DNA from: Actinoplanes couchii
GTDB lineage: Bacteria > Actinomycetota > Actinomycetes > Mycobacteriales > Micromonosporaceae
Direction of reading: 5' to 3'
Assembly (NCBI RefSeq): GCF_016862075.1
Contig: NZ_BOMG01000037.1
Coordinates: 1 to 64,000, forward strand
DNA length: 64,000 bases
Part shown: piece by piece, positions 19,035 to 27,372 of the stretch
Layout: every line of letters begins with the position of its first letter
Numbering within the stretch: the stretch's first letter is position 1
Translations under genes and position numbers: made by a program
The notes under the pieces: generated by a model
What the model was told of the DNA's origin: nothing
The model's input: the letters and a program-made list of their open reading frames with translations, nothing else
Database searches by the model: none

Positions 19035-19655
19035 ATGGTGCTGACAGCTGCCCCACGCTCCGCGACGGCCTCGAAATTCCTGGACCGGACCGCGACGGTG
19101 GTCTCCGAAGTGCTGGCCCCCGCCGTCCTCGTCGCCGCCCTGCTGCTGATCGTCGGCTGGCACGCCGGCGACACCCCGGGCGTCTCCCGCTGGTGGGGCC
19201 TGCCCGGCGCCCTGTTCGCCGCGGCGATCCCGCTCGGTTACGTGCTGCACGGCGTCCGCAACGGCCGGCTCACCAACCATCACATCCCGGAACGGGCCGA
19301 CCGCCGCATCCCCCTGATGTTCGGCACCGCGTCCCTGATCGCCGGCCTGCTCCTGATGCTGGCCCTGGGCGCCCCGCGGGAGATCCTCGCCCTACTCGCC
19401 GCCGGTGGCGTCGGCCTGGCCGTGTTCGCCCTGGTCACACACTGGTGGAAGATGTCCATCCACGCCGGCGTGGCAGCCGGCACGGTCGCCGCCCTGACCG
19501 CCGTCTACGGCTGGCCGGCCCTGCTGGGCACCCCGCTGGTCCTGCTCGGCTGCTGGGCGCGGGTCCGCCTGACCGCCCACACCCGGGCCCAGGTGGTGGT
19601 CGGAGCCCTGGTCGGCGCCTTGATCGCCGGCACCGTCTTCCCCCTGCTCCGCTGA
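19035..19655 (+). CDS. PAP2-like integral membrane phosphatase
   Basis: About 206 residues with five to six transmembrane helices. The late motifs KMSIHAGVAAG and RLTAHTRAQVVVGALVG resemble the histidine-containing C2/C3 regions of the PAP2 superfamily, which dephosphorylates lipid phosphates at the membrane. The first phosphatase motif (K-x6-RP) is not obvious, so activity is uncertain. ATG 19035 is chosen. TTG 19023 would add four residues. It converges with the DUF1905 gene. Confidence 0.65.
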   Translation: MVLTAAPRSATASKFLDRTATVVSEVLAPAVLVAALLLIVGWHAGDTPGVSRWWGLPGALFAAAIPLGYVLHGVRNGRLTNHHIPERADRRIPLMFGTASLIAGLLLMLALGAPREILALLAAGGVGLAVFALVTHWWKMSIHAGVAAGTVAALTAVYGWPALLGTPLVLLGCWARVRLTAHTRAQVVVGALVGALIAGTVFPLLR

Positions 19656-19662
19656 CCCTTTG

Positions 19663-19956
19663 TCAGGACTTCTTGGGGGCGGGCCTGAGTTCCACGGTCA
19701 CGACGTCGCCCACACTGATGCCCTCCGCCTTACGGACGGCATCCTTGAGCGGAACCAGGTACCGCCCGTCCCGTGGAAACAACGCCGTACCGAACTCGGT
19801 GCCCCCGATGACGACCCGCACCGGAATCTGCCCCCAGTAGATCAGCGCCCGGGCCGCCTCCTTGAGATCAGCACTGTCCCCCTCCGGCATGGCCACGAAG
19901 TAGAACGGCGCAGGCCCCCGCCACTCGACAACTTCCCCCACAAACACCCATTCCAC
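19663..19956 (-). CDS. DUF1905-domain protein
   Basis: A 97-residue soluble protein matching the DUF1905 pattern: hydrophobic strands, a GTEFGTALFPRDGRYLVPLK core, RKAEGISVGDVVTVEL and a Lys-rich end. Members are small beta-barrel-like proteins of unknown role, often together with DUF5655 or YdeI. It lies 7 bp downstream of vapC and may be cotranscribed with it. Confidence 0.75.
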   Translation of the reverse strand: MEWVFVGEVVEWRGPAPFYFVAMPEGDSADLKEAARALIYWGQIPVRVVIGGTEFGTALFPRDGRYLVPLKDAVRKAEGISVGDVVTVELRPAPKKS

Positions 19957-19963
19957 GGTCGTC

Positions 19964-20377
19964 TCACACCGCTATGAGCCGGACGCGGTCACCGCAGAGC
20001 TTGGCTATGTCGTCGATGTCGGAGGTCAGGACGGCCACCGGGCGGTGCTGGCGCAGCGCGGCCTCGGCGACAACAGCGTCGATCGCATACTTGTGCCCGT
20101 GCAAACCGGCGTTCATCAACAGCTTCGATGCCGATCGCGCTTCCTCGTCACCCACCACGATCACGCGCAGTCCGGAAAGCACCCAGTTCAGGCGGGACAT
20201 GCTGGTGCGAGAGTGCACGGCCTCGATGATGGTGAGGGCGCTGATCACGACCTCCATGCCGCGCGAGCGGGCCTCGGCCACCAGCGCGACCACCTGCTCG
20301 TCGTCGGCGAGCAGCTTGGAGAGGCCCTCGCTGTCGAGGACCAGCGTCCCCTCATGACTCAGCCTGCGGCGAGCCAT
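19964..20377 (-). CDS. PIN-domain toxin VapC
   Basis: A 137-residue PIN-domain ribonuclease. Likely metal-binding acidic residues are Asp in LVLDSEGL, Glu in LTIIEAVH, Asp in YAIDAVVAEAA and the distal SDIDDI. It should cleave RNA when freed from its antitoxin. The start overlaps the antitoxin stop region by 19 nt, the usual VapBC order and coupling. Function as a toxin is inferred from family and arrangement. Confidence 0.83.
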   Translation of the reverse strand: MARRRLSHEGTLVLDSEGLSKLLADDEQVVALVAEARSRGMEVVISALTIIEAVHSRTSMSRLNWVLSGLRVIVVGDEEARSASKLLMNAGLHGHKYAIDAVVAEAALRQHRPVAVLTSDIDDIAKLCGDRVRLIAV

Positions 20378-20643
20378 TCGCCCTCCTCCGCGAAGACCTC
20401 GTCGAAGACCTGCCGGGCCCGCTTGCGCGCGTGCTCGGAGACCGGCCCGTTCCGGACCTCGTAGTCCGCCAGGTACTCGTCGAGAACCCGGCCGCGCAGC
20501 TCCCGCTCCACGGCCTCGGCGATGAACGCGGAGAACTCGCGCTTGCCCACCCGGGCTCGTATCGCCTCGGCCGTCCCCTCCGGCAGCGACAGGCTCACCC
20601 GCGTCGCGGGCCCTTCGCCGATGCTGTAAGTCGCCTCACTCAT
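20359..20643 (-). CDS. VapB-like antitoxin
   Basis: A 94-residue protein. RVSLSLPEGTAEAIRARV near the N-terminus is a ribbon-helix-helix-type DNA-binding segment, and the acidic C-terminal tail (DEYLADYEVRNGPVSE ... DEVFAEEGEWL) should wrap the toxin. It precedes and overlaps vapC and probably represses its own promoter. No operator was defined. Confidence 0.8.
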   Translation of the reverse strand: MSEATYSIGEGPATRVSLSLPEGTAEAIRARVGKREFSAFIAEAVERELRGRVLDEYLADYEVRNGPVSEHARKRARQVFDEVFAEEGEWLAAG

Positions 20644-20688
20644 GGCACGAGTGTGTCAAACGAGTAGGAAAAGCGTCCACCCAAAACA

Positions 20689-20735
20689 CGAAAGGGGGAA
20701 GGGGCCCTCGTCGAGCCGGACCCCTCCCCCTTTCG
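20689..20735 (-). terminator. Strong stem-loop terminator downstream of ychF
   Basis: CGAAAGGGGGAAGGGG (20689-20704) pairs with CCCCTCCCCCTTTCG (20721-20735) apart from one bulged A. It lies 40 bp past the ychF stop, and on the minus strand it is followed by GTGTTTTGGG. Confidence 0.75.
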
Positions 20736-20774
20736 CTACGCGCTCTCGCCAAGCGTTTCGCTTTTGCGTTTTTG

Positions 20775-21860
<1,086 letters not shown>

Positions 21861-21868
21861 GGAACGCC

Positions 21869-21874
21869 AGTCTA
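21869..21874 (-). promoter_or_regulatory. -10 box TAGACT, predicted leaderless start of ychF
   Basis: On the minus strand TAGACT lies 8 nt upstream of the ychF GTG, and no Shine-Dalgarno is seen. Confidence 0.5.
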
Positions 21875-22150
21875 CGGGTTCGCCCACGCCCGCTCTCAGC
21901 GGAAGAACCTCACCGCCTCCCCAACGCCACAACCACCCCCTCCCCGCCGGGTTTCACCCGCCGTTCCCCAGCGCCGCCGACCATCCCTTCGGTGGCCACG
22001 ATCCATCCCTTCCCATCAACGCCGAGCGGTCCTGCCTCCTCCTTCCGCCTTTCCGCCGCGGTCCACCTCCGTCCCCGTCTGCCGGGCGGCGGCATGGTCG
22101 TGTCCGAAACCCGCCAGCCATCGGGCGCCCGCCGGAGCAGACTCGAAGTC

Positions 22151-23716
22151 ATGGAGCTGGACTTCGAACACTGCTACCGGGCCGTCGACAGCCGCGACCC
22201 GCGGTTCGACGGGTGCTTCTACACCGCTGTCCGGACCACCGGGATCTACTGCCGTCCGTCCTGCCCGGCGGTCACTCCGAAACGGGCGAACGTCACGTTC
22301 TACGTCAGCGCCGCGGCCGCCCAACGGGGTGGTTTCCGGGCCTGCCGCCGCTGCCGACCGGACGCGGCGCCCGGCTCACCGGAGTGGGACACCCGCGCGG
22401 ACACGGTCGGCCGGGCCATGCGCCTGATCGGTGACGGCGTCGTCGACCGGGAGGGCGTGCCCGGCCTCGCCTCCCGTCTCGGATACACCGAACGCCACCT
22501 CAACCGGATGCTCACCACCGAACTCGGGGCCGGCCCGCTCGCACTCGCCCGGGCACAGCGGGCCCAGACCGCGCGGATCCTCGTCGAGACGACCGATCTC
22601 GGGCTGTCGGAGATCGCCTTCGCGGCCGGTTTCGGCAGCGTGCGGCAGTTCAACGACACGATGCTCGAGGTGTACGCCCGATCGCCGAGCCAGATGCGCG
22701 AGAAACGCCCGGCCGGCCCGATTGAGGCGGGCGTGGTCAACCTGCGGCTCGCGTTCCGGCCGCCGCTGCACGCGAGCTCGCTGCTCGGATTCTTCGCGGC
22801 CCGGACGCTGCCCGGCGTGGACACGGTCGTGGACGGCGCGTACCGCCGCGGGTTGAACCTGCCGCACGGCACCGCGGACGTCTCGCTCAGCCCCGGCGAC
22901 CGCTGGATCCATGCGACGTTGCGCCTCAGTGACGTGCGGGACCTGGCCCCCGCGGTCGCCCGGTGCCGCCGGCTGTTCGATCTGGACGCCGACCCGGTCG
23001 CGGTCGACGCCCTGCTCGGAGCGGATCCGGCACTGACCGCCGCGGTCGCTGCCGAACCTGGCGTCCGGGTACCCCGCGCCGTGGACGGCTTCGAGATGGC
23101 GATCCGGGCCATCGTCGGCCAGCAGGTCAGCGTGGCCGGCGCCCGCACCACCCTGGGCCGGATCCTGAAAGCCGCCGCCGGCAACACTCTCGCCCCGGAA
23201 CAGGGCACCGCCGGACATCTCATCGGTTCCCCCTCCCTCGACACCACCAACGGCAGGCCGGGGACCGTCCCCGGCGCCGCACCCACCGCCCTGCCCACTG
23301 ACCTGCCCTCCAGTCCTCGCACGGGCGCCGGCACCGATCTCGCCGGCTTCCCGTCCGCCGACGTCGTCGCCGGGCTGCCCGACTCGGCGTTCGGCATGCC
23401 CGCCGCACGCCGTGCCACGATCCGTGCCCTCGCCGAAGCGGTGGCGGACGGCAAACTCGACCTCGACCCCGGCGCCGATCGTGCCGAGACCGTCGCCCGG
23501 CTCGTCGAACTGCCCGGAGTCGGACCGTGGACCGCCGGTTACGTCGCCATGCGCGCGATCGGTGACCCCGACACCTTCCTGGCCACCGATCTGGCCGCCC
23601 GCCGTGGTGCCGAGGCTCTGGGCCTGCCCGGCACCGCGAAGGCACTGGCCACTCATGCCGAACAGTGGCGACCGTGGCGCTCCTACGCCCTGATCCGTCT
23701 CTGGCGGGCCGCCTGA
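22151..23716 (+). CDS. AdaA-AlkA fusion: DNA methyl sensor, AraC activator and 3-methyladenine glycosylase
   Basis: 521 residues in three parts. An Ada zinc/methyl-phosphotriester domain has all four cysteines (Cys34, Cys38, Cys65, Cys68). An AraC-type helix-turn-helix region follows (about 80-180). The AlkA glycosylase has VDGFEMAIRAIVGQQVSVAGART, the helix-hairpin-helix ELPGVGPWTAGYVAMRA and catalytic Asp in FLATDLAA. It should sense alkylated DNA, activate transcription and excise alkylated bases. A Pro/Thr/Gly-rich insertion of about 50 residues interrupts the glycosylase domain. ATG 22151 begins the conserved MELDFEHCYRAV. ogt follows 161 bp downstream. Confidence 0.92.
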   Translation: MELDFEHCYRAVDSRDPRFDGCFYTAVRTTGIYCRPSCPAVTPKRANVTFYVSAAAAQRGGFRACRRCRPDAAPGSPEWDTRADTVGRAMRLIGDGVVDREGVPGLASRLGYTERHLNRMLTTELGAGPLALARAQRAQTARILVETTDLGLSEIAFAAGFGSVRQFNDTMLEVYARSPSQMREKRPAGPIEAGVVNLRLAFRPPLHASSLLGFFAARTLPGVDTVVDGAYRRGLNLPHGTADVSLSPGDRWIHATLRLSDVRDLAPAVARCRRLFDLDADPVAVDALLGADPALTAAVAAEPGVRVPRAVDGFEMAIRAIVGQQVSVAGARTTLGRILKAAAGNTLAPEQGTAGHLIGSPSLDTTNGRPGTVPGAAPTALPTDLPSSPRTGAGTDLAGFPSADVVAGLPDSAFGMPAARRATIRALAEAVADGKLDLDPGADRAETVARLVELPGVGPWTAGYVAMRAIGDPDTFLATDLAARRGAEALGLPGTAKALATHAEQWRPWRSYALIRLWRAA

Positions 23717-23767
23717 CCCGGCGTTCCGCTGCACCGAAACTACCCGTCGCGCGGCGGCGGACCGGGG

Positions 23768-23806
23768 TTATCCACATTGGCGCCACGGCCGTCGGAGTTA
23801 TCCACA
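23768..23806 (+). promoter_or_regulatory. Pair of perfect DnaA-box sequences upstream of ogt
   Basis: TTATCCACA occurs at 23768-23776 and again at 23798-23806, in the same orientation and exactly 30 bp apart, in the intergenic region between the AdaA-AlkA gene and ogt. Each is preceded by G. The spacing is close to three helical turns. Confidence 0.55.
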
Positions 23807-23877
23807 GCCGGGCCGGATTTCTGCACGCCGGCCGGAAGAATCCGTCACGCTGACGGCCCCCGAACGAGGAGACAACG

Positions 23878-24372
23878 ATGCTCATCCACTCGACTCTGGA
23901 CACCCCCGCCGGCCCCTTCACCGTCGTGGTCAGCAAGACCGGCGCGGTGCGTGCGGCCGGCTTCACCACCGATGTGCCGGTGCTGATGACCCTGGTCCAT
24001 CCGGCACTGCGCGAGCCGGTTCAACCGGGCGATCCGGGCGAGGCCGGCGAGGCGGTCCGGGCCTATCTGGGCGGCGACCTGACCGCCATCGACGCGATCC
24101 CGGTCGAGCAGCACACGGCCGGTGAGTTCATGCAGCACGCGTGGCAGGTGATGCGCGGGATCAAACCGGGCACGCCGGTGACGTACACCGGGTTCGCCGA
24201 GCTCTCCGGCCGGCCGTTGGCGGTCCGGGCCGCCGCTGCCGCCTGCGCCCGCAACCCGGTCGCGCTGTTCACCCCCTGTCACCGGGTGCTGCGCACCGAC
24301 GGCTCGTTCGGTGGCTACCGGTGGGGTGTGCCAGTCAAGGAGTGGCTGCTGAAATTCGAGTCCGGCGACTGA
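23878..24372 (+). CDS. ogt: Methylated-DNA--protein-cysteine methyltransferase
   Basis: A 164-residue O6-alkylguanine transferase. The acceptor Cys134 sits in FTPCHRVL, followed by the conserved GSFGGYRWGVPVKEWLL. The helix-turn-helix part carries Arg in AVRAAAAACARNP. It removes O6-methyl groups irreversibly. GAGGAG lies before the ATG. It follows the AdaA-AlkA regulator/glycosylase and is probably part of the same adaptive response. Confidence 0.95.
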   Translation: MLIHSTLDTPAGPFTVVVSKTGAVRAAGFTTDVPVLMTLVHPALREPVQPGDPGEAGEAVRAYLGGDLTAIDAIPVEQHTAGEFMQHAWQVMRGIKPGTPVTYTGFAELSGRPLAVRAAAAACARNPVALFTPCHRVLRTDGSFGGYRWGVPVKEWLLKFESGD

Positions 24373-24527
24373 TCGGTTTCGGTGGTCCCGCTCTCGTCCC
24401 CGCCTTCCGCTGAAACTCCTGTCGTGGGCCCGCTGCCGAGGCGGGGACGAAAGTGCGGTGGTCAGGGTCGCATCGTCCGACGATGATGGGCTGGACGAAC
24501 ATGAACCGACCGGGGTGGGGTGTCGAT

Positions 24528-27170
24528 ATGGTGGGCGGCTGGCTACGCCGTGAGCCGAAGAAGGCACGGAACCCGGAAACGGGACAATCGGGTCTCCCGG
24601 AGAGCGCTCCGGCCGAGGCCGAATCGGACACGACCACCTGGAACGGGTGGGATCCCAGCAGTCAGCCCGACCCCGCGGACGAGCCGTCCGGGCAGATGCT
24701 GTTCGGCGGCCCGCCCGTCACCGAACCGGTGCAGGCGACCCCGGGCTCCCCTCAGGTGTACCGGTCCCGGCGTCACGAGGCCGGCCGGTACGACGAGGAC
24801 GACGAGCCCACGACCATCTTCCGCCTGGACCAGGCCTCCGAGAACACGACGGTCCTGAACCTGCGCGACCTCGGCCGACCCGCGGAGAAGACCGAGCCCC
24901 ACCCGAGCCCGGCCGACCACTCCGAAGACACAACCGTGCTCCACATGCCGCCGGCCGACGCGTCCGAAGAGCCAACCATGCTTCACGTACGGCAGGCCGG
25001 CGCGTCTGAGGAACCGACCATGCTTCACGTGCCGCAGGCCGGCGCGTCCGAGGAACCGACAATGCTCCACGTGCCGCAGGCGGGCCTGTCTGAGGAACCG
25101 ACGATGCTCCACGTGCGGCAGACCGGTCCGGTTGAGGAAACGACCGTCCCTCACGTGCGGGAGGCCGGTCTACAAGAAGACCTGACCGTGCGGTACGTGC
25201 GGGAGGTCGGTGTGCAGGACGAACTGACCGTCCGGCATATGCCTGAGGTCGGCCGGCACGAGGAGCACACGGTTGCACTCAAGCTGGGGGCGGAGCCGCA
25301 AGAGGATCAGACCGTTCAGCATCCGTGCGAAGACGACCCTGCGGAAGACCGCACCGTCGTGCACTCGTTGACGTCTGAGCCGCCCCTGGATCCGGATCAG
25401 ACCTTACCGAATGAGCCGGTGAACGAGCGGTCCGAGGAGCAGACGCTGCAGTTCGGGCGGGTGGCCGTTCGGAGTGACGGTGGCCAGCGATCCGAGTCGG
25501 CGCCGGAGGGCCGCGGAGTCGATTCGGAGGCCACCGACCGGGCCGGCGAGGAACCGGAGACGACCGTCCTCGGCCAGGACAACCCGGGGAGCGACACGTC
25601 TGGCGCGGAGAACGCCACGTCCGGCGCCGGAAACATTGCACCCGGCACGGGAAACGGCACGTCTGACGCGGGGGACGGTACATCCGGTAGCCCGATCATT
25701 ACATCCGGTGGCCCGATCATTTCGGAAGTCACCGCGGGCCAAGAAGTCGTCGCTGTCCACGAGGTTCATCCGGAGGTCGCGGGCGAACCCGAGATCCCGG
25801 TTGAACCCGAGGTAGCGGTCGAATCTGGGATCCCGGCTGGGCCCAAGGTCACAGCTGAACCCGAGGTCACGGCATACCCGGATGTCGCGGCTCGCATGGA
25901 GGTCACGGCTTACCAGGGTGTCGCGGAAGGCTCTGTGGACACGGTTCGGCCGGAGTTCTCGGCGGATCCCTCCAACACGGTTCGAGCGGGAGGCACAGAG
26001 GAGCAGGACACGGACGGTCCCAGCGAGGGCGCACCGGACCTGGCCGCGGGGGCGGAGGAAACGGCCGCCGAGTCGCACGAAACCGCTACGGACCCGGAGG
26101 GAACGGCTACTGGCCCGGAGGAAACGGCTGCCGGGCTGGAAGGAGCGGCTGCGGGGTCGGTTGAGTGGGCATGGCACTCGGACGAGCGGTGGGTTGTCGG
26201 AGGGCTTGGGGAGCGGGCTTCGGTTCGGGTTCGGGTTCCTGAGCGGTTTCGGAATCCTCCGGCGGATACCACCATCGACGGGGCCGAGGTCGGTGGCCTT
26301 GTCTATCGGGCCGCGTCGGTGCGGGGTGTCGGGCATCAGGAGCGGGGGGAACCTCGGCAGGACGCTTACGCCGTGCGGTTCACCAAGGATCAGCAGTGGC
26401 TGGTCGGCTGCATCTCGGACGGGGTCTCCTCGGCGGCCCGCTCCCATGAGGCCGCCGCCGCGATCTGTGATCGGGTCAGCCGGGCGCTCGTCGACCATCT
26501 GCTTGCTTCGCCTCCGTCGGACGATCCGGCGCGGTGGGCGGACGAGATCGGCGGCGTTCCGTGGGATCGGGTGGTGCGGTCCGCCAACGACGTGATCTGT
26601 GAGCTGGCCCGGCCGTATCTGAGCAGGGCCGCGCAGCGGCGGGGTACCCGGCTAGATCCCGCCGACCCGGTGCCGCATGCGCAGGCTAGGGCGATCATGT
26701 CGGGTACGGCTCTGGCGTTCGTCGTCGCGACCACGGCGTCGCCATCCGGTGTCCATCGGGCGATGCTCGCCGACATCGCCGGGAACTCGGCGGCTTTCAC
26801 CGTCCAGGGTGAGCAGTGGGTTCCGCTGACCCGGAACGAGAGCGAGGCCGCGGCCAACAAGGCGCGGCCGGGCTACTCGGGGTCGGTGAGATCACTGCCG
26901 GGGGCGGCCGAAGTGGACGCGCGGGCGTTCCATCTGCGGGCCGGCGCTCCGTTGATCATGATGACGGACGGGCTGGCTGATCCGCTGGGAGCGACTACGG
27001 GACCGGTCGGCCGGTTCCTGACCGACCGGTGGCGGACTCCGCCCGATCTGCTGGCGTTCGCGCAGCACCTGGCGTTCTACCGCGAGACGTTCACCGACGA
27101 TCGGACAGCGATCGCGGTGTGGCCCACCCCGCCCGCTGACGAAGACACGAACGAAGAACACCGGCGCTGA
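24528..27170 (+). CDS. PP2C-family Ser/Thr phosphatase with long N-terminal Thr-repeat region
   Basis: About 880 residues. The C-terminal domain (about 588-867) is PP2C-like (PF13672 type), with metal-binding aspartates in RQDAYAV, CISDGVSSAA, MMTDGLADP and FTDDRTAI, so it should be active. Before it lie an array of 14-residue Thr motifs (about 92-280) and a low-complexity Pro/Glu/Val and Glu/Thr/Ala-rich stretch (about 405-565). There is no membrane segment. Starts at ATG 24501 and GTG 24453 are also in frame. ATG 24528 gives MVGGWLRREPKK. It is isolated from any kinase gene, but the kinase at 53006-56899 carries related Thr motifs. Confidence 0.85.
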   Translation: MVGGWLRREPKKARNPETGQSGLPESAPAEAESDTTTWNGWDPSSQPDPADEPSGQMLFGGPPVTEPVQATPGSPQVYRSRRHEAGRYDEDDEPTTIFRLDQASENTTVLNLRDLGRPAEKTEPHPSPADHSEDTTVLHMPPADASEEPTMLHVRQAGASEEPTMLHVPQAGASEEPTMLHVPQAGLSEEPTMLHVRQTGPVEETTVPHVREAGLQEDLTVRYVREVGVQDELTVRHMPEVGRHEEHTVALKLGAEPQEDQTVQHPCEDDPAEDRTVVHSLTSEPPLDPDQTLPNEPVNERSEEQTLQFGRVAVRSDGGQRSESAPEGRGVDSEATDRAGEEPETTVLGQDNPGSDTSGAENATSGAGNIAPGTGNGTSDAGDGTSGSPIITSGGPIISEVTAGQEVVAVHEVHPEVAGEPEIPVEPEVAVESGIPAGPKVTAEPEVTAYPDVAARMEVTAYQGVAEGSVDTVRPEFSADPSNTVRAGGTEEQDTDGPSEGAPDLAAGAEETAAESHETATDPEGTATGPEETAAGLEGAAAGSVEWAWHSDERWVVGGLGERASVRVRVPERFRNPPADTTIDGAEVGGLVYRAASVRGVGHQERGEPRQDAYAVRFTKDQQWLVGCISDGVSSAARSHEAAAAICDRVSRALVDHLLASPPSDDPARWADEIGGVPWDRVVRSANDVICELARPYLSRAAQRRGTRLDPADPVPHAQARAIMSGTALAFVVATTASPSGVHRAMLADIAGNSAAFTVQGEQWVPLTRNESEAAANKARPGYSGSVRSLPGAAEVDARAFHLRAGAPLIMMTDGLADPLGATTGPVGRFLTDRWRTPPDLLAFAQHLAFYRETFTDDRTAIAVWPTPPADEDTNEEHRR
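24924..25367 (+). repeat. Array of 14-residue acidic-x-Thr-hydrophobic repeats in the phosphatase
   Basis: Counting from ATG 24528, threonines fall at 136, 150, 164, 178, 192, 206, 220, 234, 248, 262 and 276, exactly 14 apart. Each is preceded by two acidic residues and one other residue and followed by hydrophobic ones (EDTTVLHM, EEPTMLHV four times, EETTVPHV, EDLTVRYV, DELTVRHM, EEHTVALK, EDQTVQHP, EDRTVVHS). Looser units flank the array (EPTTIFRL, ENTTVLNL, DQTLPNE, EEQTLQF). The 42-bp DNA unit is well conserved only in the centre. Confidence 0.92.
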
Positions 27171-27359
27171 AAGAAATCGATCATCCGAAGGAGGGCGGGA
27201 GGGGGCGCTGAAGCCGGCCCGGGCGATGGAACGCGAGGGCGGGCCAGGGCAGGCCGGCCTGGAGCGGCCCGGGCGGTGGGACGCTGGGCGGGGCGGGCGG
27301 TAGGCGCCGGGGCGGGCGGAGTGGGTGGTAAACGCGTGGCCGTGTGGGCTAGGCGGTCC

Positions 27360-27365
27360 TACGCT
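27360..27365 (+). promoter_or_regulatory. -10 box TACGCT, predicted leaderless start of valS
   Basis: TACGCT ends 7 nt before ATG 27373. The preceding 200 bp is very G-rich, with no gene and no recognisable T-box element. Confidence 0.5.
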
Positions 27366-27372
27366 TGCGCGC

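Noticed and set aside
27171..27372. T-box or other riboswitch before valS
   Set aside because: G-rich sequence without a T-box core, and the -10 box directly before the ATG suggests a leaderless mRNA.
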